A DNA stretch of 63,360 nucleotides from a bacterium (GCA_022774325.1 JALFNN010000087.1:1-63360), one strand, 5' to 3'; numbered from the stretch's first letter, positions 7,658 to 16,972 are shown. Numbers and translations: made by a program. Notes: generated by a model not told the origin, from the letters alone.

Positions 7658-7771
7658 ATGAATCACTCTAATTCAATTCTCTATTTCATGAGAACTTCTA
7701 AGTAACAGTATTTCAATTTTAATTTCAGATAAGAATCCAAAGCGAAAATAATAGAAAGCGGGAGGGATATC

Positions 7772-9340
7772 GTGGCAGAAAGATCGGAATATGCAGTGTT
7801 CCGGTTTCTGGAGCAAAATGGCTATTGCCATATGATCAGTGACTACGTGAAGGGGATTTCCATCATGCAATATGTGAAGGAAGAGTATCCTGTTTCGAGA
7901 GAATGCCTGTGGCACTGGATGGCAGAGATCGCACAGCGACTGGAGCAGTATTATAAATGGGAGAATGGAAAGGCATATGGCTTTGTGAATCCATATGCTG
8001 TGATTATCGGGGAAGACTCCGAAATCATGCTTCTGGATATTATGGATCCGGGAAATGAAGATCAGATTCGCAGAATGCAGAAGAAAAAAGTGCGGATGCT
8101 GTTCGTAAAAGAGGAGCATATATTGACGCAGAATGCGGAGCTGGAAGATGACTGTTACGGACTTGGAAAAACATATCAGTTTATGCTGGAGAAATGTCAT
8201 CTGACAGAACTGTGTACCAGGCGTGAAAAACGTCTGATAAGAAAAATAATTGAAAAATGTCTTTCCGGGAAAAAGGACGGAATCCGTATGATGGCAGAAA
8301 TACAGACCGATCTGCGGATGCTTGCTCCATTTGGAAATACAGGAAAGAGAGAGAATACGACGCAAAGAAAGAGAAATGGAAGAGGGATAAGGCGGAAAGC
8401 CTTCGTGTGTGCCGCACTTGTCATACTGGTGACCGCAGGAGTGATTTGGGAAAAGGAGCAGCAGAAAATGGTGAACTCGGAAGCTGCGTCCGGGGAAAAA
8501 GAGGACAGTCCATCAGAGAAGAATATTACGATGGATCAGGAGAAGGACACGGAAGAGGAGGGAAGAGCTTACCTTGAACTTGGCATTATATATTGTGTCG
8601 AGATGAATAATTTTGAACAAGGGAGAAAATGTCTCGAAAAAGCTTCGGAACAGCTGCCATTTGCCGGGATATATCTGACGATTTTTGAATATATACAAAA
8701 AGGCGGATCGGAGAATTTTGTGAAAAATGAATTGGCAGATACATTGGAAACGGGAAGAAAATTATTGAAAGAACAAGAAAACGGAGTGTGGATCAGAGGA
8801 AAAGAATACTGGTATAAAATTCCTTTTATGATGACATATGGGATGCTGGGGACACAGGAAGCCTGGGACGAAGCCATGCGGTTGGGAGAAGAAATGGAAC
8901 AGGAAGTTCTGTGGAATGAAACAAATCGTGAGCAGGAAAAAACACTCAGAAAGTATCTGGCAAAAGCGTATGAAACGGAAGGAGAAAACGAAAAAGCAGC
9001 TGCAGAATATGAGAGGGTGAAAGAGTTGGAAGACAGCAGGGAAGGATTGGAAGAAATTTACCTGCGTTTGGAAAAACTCTATGAGGAAGAAGGAAATCTG
9101 GAACAATCCTGGGCGATATGCCGCGAGTCCATGGAACGTATTCCCGACTCTGAAAAATTATGGCTGGCATATCTGGAAAAGCATCTGAAAGATGCGGGAA
9201 TCGAGCGTCAGGTATGTGCCCAACTTGTAAAAAAAGCGGTGGATACCCTGCCGAATCTGACGACAAATATAGAATTTCAAAAATTGCAGAAACAATACGA
9301 AATTACAATGAAAGGAGAAGAAGTATGGGTGGGAAAATAA
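7772..9340 (+). CDS. Membrane pseudokinase with extracytoplasmic helical-repeat domain
   Basis: 522 residues, not matched to a named family. Residues 1-185 look like the C-lobe of a Ser/Thr protein kinase that has lost its N-lobe and catalytic residues: YGFVNPYAVI (69-78) stands where HRDLKPxN should be, LLDI (87-90) where DFG should be, and DDCYGLGKTYQFM (126-138) matches the helix-F region. A basic linker leads to one membrane helix (210-226); residues 260-522 are TPR-like helices, expected outside. The start is GTG 7772 with GGAGGG. Its layout recalls EssB/YukC of type VII secretion, but identity is not claimed. It overlaps the next gene by 16 nt. Confidence 0.6.
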   Translation: MAERSEYAVFRFLEQNGYCHMISDYVKGISIMQYVKEEYPVSRECLWHWMAEIAQRLEQYYKWENGKAYGFVNPYAVIIGEDSEIMLLDIMDPGNEDQIRRMQKKKVRMLFVKEEHILTQNAELEDDCYGLGKTYQFMLEKCHLTELCTRREKRLIRKIIEKCLSGKKDGIRMMAEIQTDLRMLAPFGNTGKRENTTQRKRNGRGIRRKAFVCAALVILVTAGVIWEKEQQKMVNSEAASGEKEDSPSEKNITMDQEKDTEEEGRAYLELGIIYCVEMNNFEQGRKCLEKASEQLPFAGIYLTIFEYIQKGGSENFVKNELADTLETGRKLLKEQENGVWIRGKEYWYKIPFMMTYGMLGTQEAWDEAMRLGEEMEQEVLWNETNREQEKTLRKYLAKAYETEGENEKAAAEYERVKELEDSREGLEEIYLRLEKLYEEEGNLEQSWAICRESMERIPDSEKLWLAYLEKHLKDAGIERQVCAQLVKKAVDTLPNLTTNIEFQKLQKQYEITMKGEEVWVGK

Positions 9341-11205
9341 AGGCAGGAATGGCTTTCCTAATCGTGGCTATGGCGTTCGTAAGCCAATATGTGTATGCAG
9401 GCATATTGGAAAATGAAAAAGAGGAGCTTCCGGGAGAAACTCCGGTGATAAAAGGCTATCAGGTTCAATATGATGAGCCGGACGGAAAGAATGGATATTA
9501 TCACAAATTACCGAAAATACGGATTCTCCATCAGGATGAAGGGTTCGTGACAAAATACAAGTTCTATTATGCGGACGGGACAATCGAAGAAGGCGAATTG
9601 AATCTGGAAAACAAGGAAAAAGTCTGGAATATAGAATCGGGTGACGGCGTTTATAAACTGGAAACGGAACTGATCAGAGAAGAGAGAGGAGACGAAGCTG
9701 AGAAGGAAGAAGCTGATCCGGACAGAAAAGAAGAGGAAAAACCGGGGATGGGAGAAGCGGATGAATATTCATATGATCTGAAGACAGAAGAAACTTTCAA
9801 ACAGGAATCTGAGTGCGATACAGAAAATGAAGAAGAAACCGATACGACTATGAATGGAGAAAGTCCGAATGAACCCCAGAATCCGGAAGAAGATTTGGAA
9901 AGCTGGAAGAAAGTATGGGAGTGGAAGGTAGATTCAATCCCTCCGAAGATTCGGATCATTAAGCCCGTGAAAACCGGGATATGGTATCTGACATCGGTTG
10001 CAGTGGAGATGCAGTGCGGCGATGATTTTAGCAAGGTGGCTGATTTTGAAGGAAGTGCAAACGGAAAGAAATATATTTCCGACGATAAAGAGCACCTGAA
10101 TTTTCAAGTAAGAGAGGAGGCAAAACAGGGAAAAGGCATTGTTGTTACTGCCGAAGCGGAGGATTTTGCCGGAAATAAAAATGCAGTTTCTTTTGAAATA
10201 CGGATTGACACTCACGCTCCGCTGCTTCGGATCGAAGGAGTGGAAAATTATGCAGTCTCTGATCGCCCAGTTACATTAAAATTTCAAGCATGTGAGGAAA
10301 ATCTGATGCAAAAGCTCACAGCATATGTAGAAAGAGAAAATCCCGCAGGAGAGAAAGAAACCCTTCAGGTGGACAACTGGAATGAAAAAGAGGGAATGGA
10401 AGCAGAGCTGCTTTGTGAGAAGGAAGGAATTTACATAATTCAGATAGAAGCTGTTGATATGGCAGGGAATACCAATTCGATACGGAGGACATTTGCAGTT
10501 GACAGTACGCCGCCGGAACTTCCGGTTTTGTCTGATATTGATGGAAAATGTATGAAAGAATTTGCCTGGAGCTTTGACGAAAAGTCGCAAATACTGGATT
10601 TCACAACATATACCTGCAAAATGGAATTGGATGGAATGTTGTATCATTCGGGAGAACGGATTTGGCGGGAAGGAATCCACAGATTTGTAATCAAAGCGGT
10701 GGATGCAGCCGGGAATGAAGCAGAAGAATGTGCAGAATTTGAAATTGACCGGACTTCGCCCAGAATTATCATTAGAAATGCCGATACAAAGGAAGAAATT
10801 GAAAGCGGAAGCCAATTTGATCAAAGCATCAAAATAGAGATTTATCCGGAGAAATACAGGGATTGGATTCAGAACGTCATGATCAATGGAAAATCGCAGA
10901 TGCTTACATCACATAAAAATGTACAGCTTGGACTCTGTGCAGAAAAAACATATGAAATTGTGATTGAAGCACAGGATATTGCCGGAAATTATATCCAAAG
11001 AACGGTCAATCTGGAGATTATGAAGCAGGAAAATTCGTTTAAGGATGTAGTATGGCCGATAAAGAAAGCATTGGAAAGAAAGAAATCGGATGAAGAGAAA
11101 ATTGAAGATGGAATGCGGAAGAATGAATCAACAGGAATCTTTGCTGCTTGCTTCGTTATGATGGGCGGAATACTATTACTGCTGTTTTGGAAAAAAAGGA
11201 AGTGA
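9325..11205 (+). CDS. Secreted, C-terminally anchored Ig-like repeat protein
   Basis: 626 residues. There is an N-terminal signal peptide (about 1-25), a Glu/Asp-rich linker (about 120-195), then beta-rich Ig-like domains recognisable by the recurring D-x-AGN motif (four times: EDFAGN, VDMAGN, VDAAGN, QDIAGN) and D(S/R)TxPP-type joins between domains. It ends in a membrane helix and KKRK, so it is a surface protein held in the membrane. The start at 9325 is set by AAAGGAG 8 nt upstream and by the signal peptide; the longer reading from 9160 is rejected. Coupled to the pseudokinase gene, suggesting a complex at the cell surface. Confidence 0.65.
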   Translation: MGGKIKAGMAFLIVAMAFVSQYVYAGILENEKEELPGETPVIKGYQVQYDEPDGKNGYYHKLPKIRILHQDEGFVTKYKFYYADGTIEEGELNLENKEKVWNIESGDGVYKLETELIREERGDEAEKEEADPDRKEEEKPGMGEADEYSYDLKTEETFKQESECDTENEEETDTTMNGESPNEPQNPEEDLESWKKVWEWKVDSIPPKIRIIKPVKTGIWYLTSVAVEMQCGDDFSKVADFEGSANGKKYISDDKEHLNFQVREEAKQGKGIVVTAEAEDFAGNKNAVSFEIRIDTHAPLLRIEGVENYAVSDRPVTLKFQACEENLMQKLTAYVERENPAGEKETLQVDNWNEKEGMEAELLCEKEGIYIIQIEAVDMAGNTNSIRRTFAVDSTPPELPVLSDIDGKCMKEFAWSFDEKSQILDFTTYTCKMELDGMLYHSGERIWREGIHRFVIKAVDAAGNEAEECAEFEIDRTSPRIIIRNADTKEEIESGSQFDQSIKIEIYPEKYRDWIQNVMINGKSQMLTSHKNVQLGLCAEKTYEIVIEAQDIAGNYIQRTVNLEIMKQENSFKDVVWPIKKALERKKSDEEKIEDGMRKNESTGIFAACFVMMGGILLLLFWKKRK

Positions 11206-11227
11206 ATAAAGGCCTGAAAAAGGGAGG

Positions 11228-11260
11228 ATGCCGGGTAACCGCTTACGCAGTTCCCGGCAT
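11228..11260 (+). terminator. Hairpin after the Ig-like gene, likely terminator
   Basis: An 8-bp stem ATGCCGGG / CCCGGCAT continues into an inner AAC/GTT stem. The T-tract is poor, so efficiency is uncertain. Between here and 11512 nothing further was recognised. Confidence 0.5.
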
Positions 11261-11512
11261 GTATTATGAAAAAGTTTATCTCAATAGTATGATTACTTCT
11301 TATCGTCTTTATGCATTTCATTTATTTGATGGTTTTAGTATACAGAAGAGATGTGAAGAAAGAATGATTAACAAATGAAAGAATTTTGAAAGATAAATGA
11401 ACAAATTGTGAACATGGATAAAATGCATTAAAAAGAGGTGTTTGTGCATAAAATTGTGAAAAATGACCATATTATGAAAAGATGTCAGCCAAATTTAGGA
11501 AATATTTCGGGA

Positions 11513-11541
11513 TTGACCAGACGTGTACTTTAGGGTAGAAT
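11513..11541 (+). promoter_or_regulatory. Promoter of the P-II leader transcript
   Basis: -35 TTGACC, 17-nt spacer, -10 TAGAAT. Transcription would start near 11548, about 200 nt before the P-II gene and ahead of two terminator hairpins. Confidence 0.75.
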
Positions 11542-11570
11542 AATCACAAGTTCATAAAGAACGAAGCGAA

Positions 11571-11608
11571 CAAAGGCGTTGCATTCATCGTGCAATGCCT
11601 TTGTTTTT
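11571..11608 (+). terminator. First terminator/attenuator in P-II leader
   Basis: A 13-bp stem CAAAGGCGTTGCA / TGCAATGCCTTTG (one G-U pair), 7-nt loop, five T residues. Together with the promoter it defines a roughly 60-nt RNA or an attenuated leader. Confidence 0.8.
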
Positions 11609-11647
11609 ATCCCGGGACTCTAAATTTTATCTGACGGAAATGTAAGG

Positions 11648-11677
11648 GCGCATTACAGTAACATGTAGTGCGCTTTT
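11648..11677 (+). terminator. Second terminator/attenuator in P-II leader
   Basis: A 10-bp stem GCGCATTACA / TGTAGTGCGC (one wobble) followed by TTTTGTGTTTT. It still lies before the P-II gene. Confidence 0.65.
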
Positions 11678-11751
11678 GTGTTTTCTAAATATACTGTCCG
11701 GAGCAGTCGTATTGCTGGCAAAGGGCAGGTAGAGGGCATAGGAGGGGAGAA

Positions 11752-12099
11752 ATGAAAAAATTAGAAATTATCATCAGACCAGGTAAATTGGATGATTTAC
11801 GAGAATTGCTGGAAGTATGCGAATATCATGGAATTATGATTACGAATATTATGGGATATGGTAATCAGAAGGGAGTCACAGATCAGCACATGTGGCGTGG
11901 AGTGATGCCCAAGTCGGGCAATATAATCCCGAAACTGAAGGTGGAATGTGTTGTTACTGCAGAGGAATCTGAACCGATTATTCGAAAGGTTTGTCGGGAA
12001 ATACGAACAGGTGTGTATGGAGATGGAAAGATTTTCATTACAGATGTGGCAGATATTGTTCGTATCAGGACCGGCGAACGAGGAAAAGACGCTTTGTAA
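11752..12099 (+). CDS. P-II family nitrogen regulator
   Basis: A 115-residue P-II signal protein; trimers sense 2-oxoglutarate, ATP and ADP and control nitrogen uptake or enzymes. MKKLEIIIRPGKLDDL and the C-terminal RTGERGKDAL are family signatures. The T-loop (about 37-55) differs from GlnB/GlnK: it reads GYGNQKGVTDQHMWRG and has no Tyr at the usual uridylylation site, so it is probably not modified there. GGAGGGG precedes the ATG. There is no amtB or glnA neighbour; hydroxyproline genes follow. Confidence 0.88.
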   Translation: MKKLEIIIRPGKLDDLRELLEVCEYHGIMITNIMGYGNQKGVTDQHMWRGVMPKSGNIIPKLKVECVVTAEESEPIIRKVCREIRTGVYGDGKIFITDVADIVRIRTGERGKDAL

Positions 12100-12118
12100 A
12101 ATTTTGATATACTACTCA

Positions 12119-12154
12119 TAAAGGAGGTATGCGGTTTTGCGTATGCCTCCTTTA
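12119..12154 (+). terminator. Terminator of the P-II gene
   Basis: A 14-bp stem starting TAAAGGAGG and ending CCTCCTTTA, 8-nt loop, weak T-tail. Confidence 0.7.
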
Positions 12155-12168
12155 AACGTGAAAAGCTA

Positions 12169-12197
12169 TTGACAGCAATAGGGAAGAATGGTAAAAT
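12169..12197 (+). promoter_or_regulatory. Promoter of the hydroxyproline dehydratase operon
   Basis: -35 TTGACA, 17-nt spacer, -10 TAAAAT with TG extended element. A TTAGAC...GTCTAA inverted repeat (12197 to about 12225) overlaps the start site and may be an operator. Confidence 0.8.
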
Positions 12198-12247
12198 TAG
12201 ACTAAAGTTCAAACAATGGTCTAAAGCGTTCAAGGGAGACAGAACTT

Positions 12248-13165
12248 ATGACGTTAATTACGAATATACAAAAGTATTCCATACATGACGGAGATGGAAT
12301 TCGAACCAGTGTTTTTTTTAAAGGTTGCCCGCTTAAATGTGCATGGTGCCACAATCCGGAAACACAGAATTTTAAGAAACAGATTCTGACGAATCGGGAG
12401 AAATGTACCGGATGCGGAGCCTGCGTGCAGGCCTGCCCGAATGGAGCGATTCGGATAGAGGACGGTAAAGCGGTTACTGATCACAATAAATGCGATGGTT
12501 GTGGAAAATGTACAGAGTATTGCCTGGCTAACATCCGGGAAGTCGCGGGAAAGGAATATGCGATAAAAGAGCTCGTAAAAGAGCTGAAGAAAGATGAAAT
12601 GTTCTATGAAGAATCTGGAGGAGGAGTAACCCTGTCCGGCGGAGAAGTGATGTGCATGGATATGGACTATATTCTTCCGCTTGTAAAGGAATTGGATCGG
12701 CATGGAATCACGGTTACGATTGATACATGCGGCTATGCGCCTTATGAGAATTTTGAAAAGATTCTTCCATATATCAATACGTTTCTCTATGATATAAAAG
12801 TGATGGACGATGAAGTACATCAGAAATATATCGGAGTCAGCAATCAGCTGATTCTGGAGAATCTTGAAAAACTGAGCGCTGATCCGGCACGGAAAGCAAA
12901 AATCTATATTCGTATTCCTACAATCAAGGGGGTAAATGCAGATGATGCGAGTATGCAGGCGGTCATCGACTGGCTGAAAGCTCATCATATACAGGTGGCG
13001 CAGGTGAACCTCCTGCCTTACCATAATACTGGAAGCAGTAAGTACGGACGGCTGGAGACGGATTATCCGGGGGAAGCACTACAGACACCTGCCAAGGAAG
13101 AAATGGAACATTTTACAGAACTGTTTAAAAAAGCAGGATTTCAAAACACAAAAATAGGAGGGTAA
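12248..13165 (+). CDS. hypE: Glycyl-radical enzyme activating protein (radical SAM)
   Basis: A 305-residue activase that uses SAM and a [4Fe-4S] cluster to put the glycyl radical on its partner. The radical-SAM motif is C27-x3-C31-x2-C34 (GCPLKCAWCHNPE). An inserted ferredoxin-like domain has two CxxCxxCxxxC sets (C53-C63 and C82-C92), typical of activases of the dehydratase type rather than of pyruvate formate-lyase. The partner gene starts 4 nt downstream, so the pair is one operon. The symbol follows the hydroxyproline dehydratase system, not the hydrogenase hyp genes. Confidence 0.9.
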   Translation: MTLITNIQKYSIHDGDGIRTSVFFKGCPLKCAWCHNPETQNFKKQILTNREKCTGCGACVQACPNGAIRIEDGKAVTDHNKCDGCGKCTEYCLANIREVAGKEYAIKELVKELKKDEMFYEESGGGVTLSGGEVMCMDMDYILPLVKELDRHGITVTIDTCGYAPYENFEKILPYINTFLYDIKVMDDEVHQKYIGVSNQLILENLEKLSADPARKAKIYIRIPTIKGVNADDASMQAVIDWLKAHHIQVAQVNLLPYHNTGSSKYGRLETDYPGEALQTPAKEEMEHFTELFKKAGFQNTKIGG

Positions 13166-13169
13166 AGCT

Positions 13170-15545
13170 ATGGAAAAAAGAGGTATGAATGCAAGAGTTC
13201 AGGCACTTCGTGAATTGAGTGTGAGCACTCAGCCGCACATTGACCTGGAACGTGCAAAGAGTGAAACGGAGACTTATAAGAAATATGAAGGACAGCTGTC
13301 TATTCCGGAACTTCGTGGACAGGTTCTCTATGACTATTTCTCAACCAAGACTCTTTACATTGGAGAAGGAGAATTAATTGTTGGTGAGAAAGGTGACAGC
13401 CCGCAGGCGGCACCGACATTTCCGGAGCTTTGCTGCCATACTGTAGAAGATATGCATGTAATGAATGATCGTGAACTGATCAATTTTTCTGTAAAGGAAG
13501 AAGATTATGACTATCAGGAGAAAGTTGTTATTCCGTATTGGGATAACCGTTCTACCCGTTCCAAGATCATTGCAAATATGACACCGGAGTGGAAGGATTG
13601 TTACGAAGCAGGTATCTTTACAGAATTCATGGAGCAGAGAGGACCGGGACATACGGTAGGATCTGTGAAGATCTATGAAAAAGGATTCCTTGATTATAAA
13701 GAAGATATTCAGAAGTCTATCGAGGCACTGGATTTCCAGAATGATCCGGAAGCATTTGATAAGAGAAACCAGCTTCGCGGTATGTCTAAAGCATGTGATG
13801 CCATTATGAAACTTGGTGAACGTTATGCGGCATATGCAAGAGAACTGGCAGAAAAAGAGACGGATGAACAGAGAAAAGCAGAATTGCTTCAGATTGCAGC
13901 AAACTGTGATGTTGTTCCGGCACACAAACCGGAGACATTCTGGCAGGCAATTCAGATGTACTGGTTCGTTCATCTGGGAGTTACTACAGAGTTAAATCCA
14001 TGGGATGCTTATTCGCCGGGACGTCTTGATCAGCACCTGAATCCATTCTATGTAAAGGATACAGAGGCAGGAATTCTGGATGAAAAGAAAGCACTGGAAC
14101 TTCTGGAATGTCTGTGGGTGAAATTTAATAATCAGCCGGCACCGCCGAAAGTTGGAATTACTTTGAAAGAGAGCTCCACCTATACTGATTTCGCAAATAT
14201 TAATACAGGTGGAATTACGCCGGACGGAGAGAACGGCGTAAATGATGTAAGTTATTTGATTCTGGACTGCATGGATGAAATGAAACTGCTTCAGCCAAGC
14301 TCCAATGTTCAGATCAGCCGCAAGACGCCACAGAAATTCCTTAAGAGAGCATGTGAGATTTCTCGTAAAGGATGGGGACAGCCGGCATTCTATAATACGG
14401 AAGCAATTATTCAGGAGCTCCTGAATGCAGGAAAGTCGCTGGAGGATGCAAGACGCGGTGGTACCAGCGGGTGTGTTGAGACCGGAGCGTTTGGAAATGA
14501 AGCATATATCCTGACCGGATATTTCAATATTCCGAAAGTATTTGAACTGACACTGAACAACGGATTTGATAAGATGAGCGGCAAACAGCTTGGATTAAAG
14601 CTGGGATATGCAACGGATTTTAAGACATATGATGAGCTGTTTGATGCATTTAAGAAGCAGATGAAGTATCTCATCGACATCAAGATCGAAGGAAGTAATG
14701 TAATCGAAAAGATTTTCGCAGAATATATGCCGGCACCGTTCCTTTCTATTATTACAAATGACTGTATTTCCAAAGGAAAGGACTACAATGCAGGCGGAGC
14801 AAGATACAATACCAAGTATCTTCAGGGCGTTGGTATCGGAACTATCACAGACTGTCTGGCAGCTGTAAAATATAATGTATACGATAAGAAGACATTTACC
14901 ATGGAAGAATTGATGCAGGCTCTGGATGACAACTTTGAAGGACATGAGAGAATTCTGAATCTGGTGAAGAATCATACACCGAAGTACGGAAATGATGATG
15001 ATTATGCAGATGATATCATGAAGAGCGTATTCGGATATTATCAGGGAGAAGTAACCGGAAGAAAGAATATGCTGGGCGGAACATATCGCGTGAACATGCT
15101 TCCGACTACCTGCCATGTTTACTTCGGAGATGTTATGATGGCCAGTGCGAACGGACGTCTTGCTCATGTTCCGGTTTCAGAAGGAATCTCTCCGGAAAAG
15201 GGTGCAGATACAAATGGACCGACTGCAGTTATCAAATCATGTGCAAAGATGGATCATTTGATGACCGGAGGAACGCTTCTTAATCAGAAGTTTACTCCAA
15301 GTGTAGTAGCCGGAGAAGAAGGACTTGATCAGATGGCAAACCTGATCCGCTCATACTTTAATATGGATGGACATCATATCCAGTTCAATGTTATCGACCG
15401 TGAGACTCTGATCGCAGCACAGAAGAATCCAGAGGAATACAAAGACCTGATCGTTCGTGTTGCCGGATACAGTGATCATTTCAGAAACCTGAGTAAAGCG
15501 CTCCAAGATGAAATTATCAATCGTACAGAGCAGAGCTTTAATTAA
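13170..15545 (+). CDS. hypD: trans-4-hydroxy-L-proline dehydratase (glycyl radical enzyme)
   Basis: A 791-residue cytoplasmic glycyl radical enzyme. The active-site block reads GGTSGCVETG, with Cys435 (thiyl radical) and Glu437 (general base); the radical glycine is Gly766 in RVAGYSDH near the C-terminus. The GCVE pattern, the length and these positions agree closely with the characterised clostridial enzyme that dehydrates trans-4-hydroxyproline to pyrroline-5-carboxylate. Support from context: an activase just upstream, aminopeptidase P downstream, and proC, which reduces the product to proline, 3.4 kb away. Alternatives among C-x-E dehydratases (glycerol, propanediol) are less likely. Confidence 0.87.
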   Translation: MEKRGMNARVQALRELSVSTQPHIDLERAKSETETYKKYEGQLSIPELRGQVLYDYFSTKTLYIGEGELIVGEKGDSPQAAPTFPELCCHTVEDMHVMNDRELINFSVKEEDYDYQEKVVIPYWDNRSTRSKIIANMTPEWKDCYEAGIFTEFMEQRGPGHTVGSVKIYEKGFLDYKEDIQKSIEALDFQNDPEAFDKRNQLRGMSKACDAIMKLGERYAAYARELAEKETDEQRKAELLQIAANCDVVPAHKPETFWQAIQMYWFVHLGVTTELNPWDAYSPGRLDQHLNPFYVKDTEAGILDEKKALELLECLWVKFNNQPAPPKVGITLKESSTYTDFANINTGGITPDGENGVNDVSYLILDCMDEMKLLQPSSNVQISRKTPQKFLKRACEISRKGWGQPAFYNTEAIIQELLNAGKSLEDARRGGTSGCVETGAFGNEAYILTGYFNIPKVFELTLNNGFDKMSGKQLGLKLGYATDFKTYDELFDAFKKQMKYLIDIKIEGSNVIEKIFAEYMPAPFLSIITNDCISKGKDYNAGGARYNTKYLQGVGIGTITDCLAAVKYNVYDKKTFTMEELMQALDDNFEGHERILNLVKNHTPKYGNDDDYADDIMKSVFGYYQGEVTGRKNMLGGTYRVNMLPTTCHVYFGDVMMASANGRLAHVPVSEGISPEKGADTNGPTAVIKSCAKMDHLMTGGTLLNQKFTPSVVAGEEGLDQMANLIRSYFNMDGHHIQFNVIDRETLIAAQKNPEEYKDLIVRVAGYSDHFRNLSKALQDEIINRTEQSFN

Positions 15546-15568
15546 TCTTAATTAAAAATGCATAAGGC

Positions 15569-15600
15569 AGGGACGTAACATTGTATTGTGTTACGTCCCT
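15569..15600 (+). terminator. Terminator after hypD
   Basis: A perfect 12-bp stem AGGGACGTAACA / TGTTACGTCCCT with an 8-nt loop; the T-tail is short (TTCAT). A TATAAT at 15624-15629 just after it could start a separate transcript for the peptidase gene. Confidence 0.7.
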
Positions 15601-15653
15601 TTCATGAACAGTTACGAACATTTTATAATACAACTTCAGGAGGCAATGGAAAA

Positions 15654-16901
15654 ATGAAGAGAGAGTTTTTCGAAGAAAACAGAAAAGAATTGTATAAGAG
15701 TCTGGAACCGCAGTCGCTTGTCATTATGTTTGCGGGACATGCACCACGCAAAACAAATGATGAAGACTACCCGTTTTTTACAAATCGTAATTTCCTGTAC
15801 TTAACAGGTGTTGAACAGGCTGATACCGTTCTTATGGCAGTGACAGGCAAAGAAGGGGAATATGAAGAAAAACTGTATATTCTGCCACCGGATGCCATGA
15901 AAGAAAGATGGACAGGACGAAGAATCAAAGAGGCGGAAGCGGAGGAGTTATCTGGAGTTCATGCGTTTGGTTATGTGGGAACTTTTAAAGAAGATATGGA
16001 AAAAAATATCCGTTCAGGCAATGTGAAACGTGTATGCCTTGACTTTGATGAAGCCTTCCAGAATGATGGGGGTAATGAAGCATTTGCACTTGCAAGAGAA
16101 CTGAAGGAAACTGCACCGTATATTGCGCTTGAAAATATTCATCCACAGTTGAAACGTCAGCGTACGATTAAAAAGCCATGTGAAATTGAAGCGATGAGAA
16201 AGGCCGAGATCATTACCGGTGCCGGAATCGAAGCCATGATGCGTGCGTCCAAACCGGGTATGTATGAATATCAGTATAAAGCAGAGTTTGATTATGCGCT
16301 GGCACAGAGAGGGGTCCTTGCACCGGGATTTCCGTCTATTATCTCAGCGGGAAATAATAACTTCTGTATCCATTATTATGACTATCGCGGACAGTCAAAG
16401 GATGGAGATATGATTCTGAATGACGTGGGCGCTGTCTGGGATTATGAAATCAATGATGTTTCCAGAGGATGGCCGTGTAACGGAAAATTCTCTGAGCGTC
16501 AGAAATTGCTGTATCAGTGTGCATATAATACATCTGAATATATGTTCCGTACACTGAAACCGGGAATTCCGATGAAGGAAGTAGACAATATGGTTCGTAA
16601 ATACAACTTTGAACAGTTGAAACAGGCCGGAGTGTGCAGCAATTATGAAGACATCGGTACTTATATGTGGCATGGTGGAGCGCATCATGTCGGATTCGAT
16701 GTACATGATGTGGTAGATGCGAAAGAAAGATTGACCGCACCGAACATGGTATTCTGTGTGGATGTCGGAATATATCACGAAGAGTGGGGAATCGGCTTCC
16801 GTCTGGAGGATAACTGCCTGATTACAGAAAATGGATGTGAGAATCTTTCTCATGCAATCCCGAGAACAATCGAGCAGATTGAAGGGATCATGGGACATTA
16901 G
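15654..16901 (+). CDS. Xaa-Pro aminopeptidase (M24B, aminopeptidase P)
   Basis: A 415-residue metallopeptidase that removes an N-terminal residue ahead of proline. An N-terminal creatinase-like domain (1-165) precedes the pita-bread catalytic domain. Candidate metal ligands are the two Asp of NDVGAVWDYEINDVSRGWP, the His of GGAHHVGFDVHD and the Glu of HEEWG and RLEDN. GGAGG precedes ATG 15654; an in-frame start at 15588 lies inside the upstream terminator and is rejected. Its place after hypD suggests it helps free proline or hydroxyproline from collagen-type peptides (inference). Confidence 0.88.
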   Translation: MKREFFEENRKELYKSLEPQSLVIMFAGHAPRKTNDEDYPFFTNRNFLYLTGVEQADTVLMAVTGKEGEYEEKLYILPPDAMKERWTGRRIKEAEAEELSGVHAFGYVGTFKEDMEKNIRSGNVKRVCLDFDEAFQNDGGNEAFALARELKETAPYIALENIHPQLKRQRTIKKPCEIEAMRKAEIITGAGIEAMMRASKPGMYEYQYKAEFDYALAQRGVLAPGFPSIISAGNNNFCIHYYDYRGQSKDGDMILNDVGAVWDYEINDVSRGWPCNGKFSERQKLLYQCAYNTSEYMFRTLKPGIPMKEVDNMVRKYNFEQLKQAGVCSNYEDIGTYMWHGGAHHVGFDVHDVVDAKERLTAPNMVFCVDVGIYHEEWGIGFRLEDNCLITENGCENLSHAIPRTIEQIEGIMGH

Positions 16902-16931
16902 TTTGCAAATTGTGATGGAAAAGAAGCATAG

Positions 16932-16966
16932 AAAAAAGGACAGTTCCAATCGGACTGTCCTTTTTG
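16932..16966. terminator. Bidirectional terminator
   Basis: An 11-bp stem AAAAGGACAGT / ACTGTCCTTTT with A-run and T-run on either side, between the convergent peptidase and YitT genes. Confidence 0.85.
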
Positions 16967-16972
16967 TCAAGC

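Noticed and set aside
9160-9325. Longer N-terminus for the Ig-like protein
   Set aside because: It would overlap the upstream gene by 180 nt, has no SD, and would bury the signal peptide.
11548-11608. P-II leader as a standard ANTAR substrate (paired hexaloop hairpins)
   Set aside because: A GTTC/GAAC mini-hairpin precedes the terminator, but loops do not show the AnnGnn hexaloop, so the class is left open.
13170-15545. Glycyl radical enzyme as pyruvate formate-lyase
   Set aside because: PFL has two adjacent active-site cysteines; this has a single Cys in GCVE, the dehydratase pattern, and an activase with ferredoxin domain.
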